Shown here: positions 62,047-64,000 of the stretch, in pieces
Numbering within the stretch: the stretch's first letter is position 1
How the letters are laid out: every line of letters begins with the position of its first letter
Assembly: GCA_029239755.1 (NCBI GenBank)
Contig: JARBUI010000019.1
Location: 1-64,000 of the forward strand
Source of the DNA: Clostridia bacterium
Lineage (GTDB): Bacteria; Bacillota; Clostridia; Lachnospirales; Cellulosilyticaceae
Direction: 5' to 3'
DNA length: 64,000 nt
Made by a program: the position numbers and the translations under genes
Notes under the pieces: generated by a model
The model's input: the letters and a program-made list of their open reading frames with translations, nothing else
What the model was told of the DNA's origin: nothing
The model's database searches: none

Positions 62047-63229
62047 CTAGCCTTTAAATTTTCTTTGTCTTACTACTTCATAAACCATGACACTGGCTGC
62101 TACAGAAGCATTAAGCGAAGATACTTTTCCATACATCGGTATACTTATAACATAATCGCAGCCCTCTTTGGCAAGTTTAGATACCCCTTCGCCTTCACTC
62201 CCTACTACAATAGCTATAGGTCCTGTTAAGTTTTCCTCATACATCATTTTACCATCCATATCTGCACACGCAATCCATAGGCCTTTTTCTTGCAGCTCTT
62301 TAATAGTTTGTGCAATATTAGTTACTTTAGCAACTTTCATATATTCTATAGCCCCTGCTGATGACTTTGCCACTGTACCAGATAATCCTACTGCTCTTCT
62401 TTTTGGAATAATAATGCCATGTACTCCGGCATTATGAGCAGATCTAATAATAGCCCCTAGATTATGAGGATCTTGTATGTTTTCTAGAATAAGTACAAAA
62501 GGAGGCTCATCTTTATCTTTTGCTTCTTGTAAGATATCATCTATCTCTACGTAACTTTGAGCTGCTGCATAGGCTACAACACCTTGATGCTTTTCTCTTC
62601 CAGTTATCTCATCTAGTTTTGATTTTTCAGCTTCGATAATGACAATGCCCTTATCCTTAGCCTCTCCTACAATCTTAATAATAGAACCTTCTTTTTCTCC
62701 CTTTTGCACTAAAAGTTTATCAATATCTCTGCCTGCTTTTAGGGCTTCTATAACTGCATTTCTGCCATAAAGGATATTTTCATCAATTGGTCTTTCCTCT
62801 TCAAACTTATCCTGCTCAAACCTATTAGGCCTATTATCTCTGCCTCTAAATCCTTTTTGTTTATAATCCTCTTGTTTTGGCGCGTCTTGCTTAAATGCTT
62901 CTTTTCTATAACCTTCTTGCTTTGGTTTTCCTTGCCATGATCCTTCTTTTTTGTATCCCTCTTGTTTTGGTTTTCCTTGCCATGATCCTTCTTTTTTATA
63001 ACCTTCCTGTTTTGGTTTTCCTTGCCATGATCCTTCTTTTTTATAACCTTCCTGTTTTGGTTGATCCTTCTTTTTTATTGCCTTCCTGTTTTGGTCTATC
63101 TTGCCATGATCCCTCTTTTTTATAGCCTTCTTGCTTTGGTTTTCCTTGTCCGAATCCGCTTGGCTTGTCACTCTTAAATTTACTTGTGCTATTGTTCCTA
63201 GGTTTATCTTTACCGTACGCAAATTTCAT
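62047..63229 (-). CDS. rlmB: 23S rRNA (guanosine-2'-O-)-methyltransferase, frameshifted N-terminus
   Basis: The C-terminal about 250 residues are intact SPOUT methyltransferase: LYGRNAVIEALKAGRDIDKL (substrate domain), ENIQDPHNLGAIIRSAHNAG (motif 1), VVGSEGEGVSKL (motif 2) and IPMYGKVSSLNASVAASV (motif 3). It methylates G2251 of 23S rRNA. The N-terminus is a tail of 15-residue repeats (45 bp units, PKQEGYKKEGSWQGK). The natural start MKFAYGKDKPRN has an AAAAGGAG site, but within the fourth unit from the start 11 bp are missing relative to its neighbours, so that frame stops at 63041 after 62 codons. The enzyme frame stays open upstream from a TTG (63222) lacking a ribosome-binding site. Either the gene is damaged, needs frameshifting, or the sequence has an error. 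Confidence 0.85.
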
Positions 63230-63235
63230 AAATTA

Positions 63236-64000
63236 TTATTTCTCCTTTTTATTTAAAATCTCTTGAATATCTTTCTTTGTGACAGCTCCCGTTAGAAATA
63301 TAAGTATAAGGTAAGCTATCCCTCCTACTGTAATACTTACAAGCGTAATCAGTGCATTTTTAGCAAATGAGTTAGTGCCCATTATAAAGACAAGAATAAA
63401 GTTAGTCACCCAAGCTAAAGCTCCCATTACAAGTGTTGAAAGAAGGGGTTTAATAATCACAAGTGTTGTATTAAGTTTAAAGCCTGTAAACTTTTTCATC
63501 ATCATGTAGTTATAAACAGCAAATACAGCATACGCAGCAATGGATGCGAGTGCTGCTCCTACCACTTTAAGAGGTGTAGCTACTAAAACAATATTAAGTA
63601 TAGTTTTAACAATAGCAGCAAGTCCTATTCCAATAACGGGCTGCCATACCTTTCCTACACCTTGCAGGATACCTGTAAAAGCTTGTCCTAACATAATAAA
63701 GAGGATGCTAAGTGCCGCAACGGCAAGGATATTCCCTCCATCTGGAGCATTAGCATAGATAAAATTCATGATAGGATTAGCAAGAACTGCAAGGCCGATT
63801 GAAGCGGGCATAGCCAAAAGAATAGCAAAGCGTGTCCCAAGTTCTATCTTTGTCTGTACTTCTTCTTTATCTTTTTTTGCAACAGCTTCTGAAATAGCAG
63901 GTACAAGCCCAATAACTAGTGCCATACCAAAAGTAAGCGGAAAGTTAATAAAGGTTGATACTTTTCCAAGCTGTCCAAAATAGGCATTAGCCATTTCTTT
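63236..64000 (-). CDS. SpoVB/MurJ-family lipid flippase, C-terminal part
   Basis: At least 254 residues visible; the frame is open to the right edge, so the N-terminal half lies outside the window. About eight hydrophobic helices remain. INFPLTFGMALVIGLVPAISEAVAKKDK is typical of the polysaccharide-type MATE-like family (SpoVB, YtgP, MurJ), whose members flip lipid-linked precursors across the membrane. The stop is followed after 13 bases by the rlmB start, so the two may be co-transcribed. Which subfamily it belongs to cannot be settled from this part. Confidence 0.88.
   Translation of the reverse strand, partial: KEMANAYFGQLGKVSTFINFPLTFGMALVIGLVPAISEAVAKKDKEEVQTKIELGTRFAILLAMPASIGLAVLANPIMNFIYANAPDGGNILAVAALSILFIMLGQAFTGILQGVGKVWQPVIGIGLAAIVKTILNIVLVATPLKVVGAALASIAAYAVFAVYNYMMMKKFTGFKLNTTLVIIKPLLSTLVMGALAWVTNFILVFIMGTNSFAKNALITLVSITVGGIAYLILIFLTGAVTKKDIQEILNKKEK

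Noticed and set aside
62895-63125. Tandem 45-bp repeats as a CRISPR array
   Set aside because: The units are contiguous without spacers and encode a Lys/Gln/Gly-rich protein repeat in the rlmB frame.

Overview
The window looks like the chromosome of a low-GC, endospore-forming anaerobic Clostridium-class Firmicute, probably near Lachnospiraceae/Cellulosilyticum. Support comes from the spoIIA-sigF operon, an alpha/beta SASP gene, SpoIID- and SpoVB-like proteins, sigma-H, a V-type ATPase operon, a PurR-box-controlled pur operon and AT-rich codon use. The genus is inference. Almost every gene lies on the minus strand; a few short plus-strand genes are interspersed. No rRNA, tRNA, CRISPR array or intact transposase was seen.

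Region 1 (1-3.7 kb) is the accessory part and the main discovery candidate: a small integron. Three complete gene cassettes and the start of a fourth, all on the minus strand, are separated by attC-like imperfect palindromes. Two of these are about 120 bp and nearly identical. Each cassette's first bases (GTTA...) are the reverse complement of the left core of its own attC, as expected for circularised integron cassettes. Beside the array is a decayed tyrosine recombinase with an in-frame TGA and a deleted middle, transcribed in the same direction as the cassettes. The cassettes encode two unknown membrane proteins and a PD-(D/E)XK-like/DUF5655 protein.

Region 2 (4.2-15.2 kb) is a de novo purine operon, purL-purC-purF-(terminator)-purM-purN-purD-purK-purE, with two pairs of PurR-box-like sites upstream of purL. 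Region 3 (15.2-33.2 kb) holds spoIIAA-spoIIAB-sigF, a zinc-ribbon/TPR membrane protein, a CadC-like ArsR repressor, hflKC, queH, a TPR protein, a FliB-like methylase, class II aldolase, a SASP, a D-2-hydroxyacid dehydrogenase, a Tim44-like/SPFH zinc-ribbon pair, an M29 aminopeptidase, a DUF4250 protein and a two-component system.

Region 4 (33.3-47.4 kb) has an excisionase-like protein converging on a short FtsH, a candidate C-rich small RNA, orphan cheB and cheX, a degenerate zinc-peptidase-like protein, a RimK-like ligase, a MarR regulator with its NmrA-like oxidoreductase, an RCC1-repeat secreted protein, a large SpoIID/LytB protein, an SDR and a probable 6S RNA.

Region 5 (47.4-64 kb) is a nine-gene V-type ATPase operon, a membrane protein, a SEC-C protein, a flavin reductase, threonine synthase, two paralogous Cys-rich putative spore-surface proteins, sigma-H, a YacP/Rae1 nuclease, an rlmB gene whose repeat-rich N-terminus carries an 11-bp frameshifting deletion, and the 3' part of a SpoVB/MurJ-like flippase cut by the window edge.
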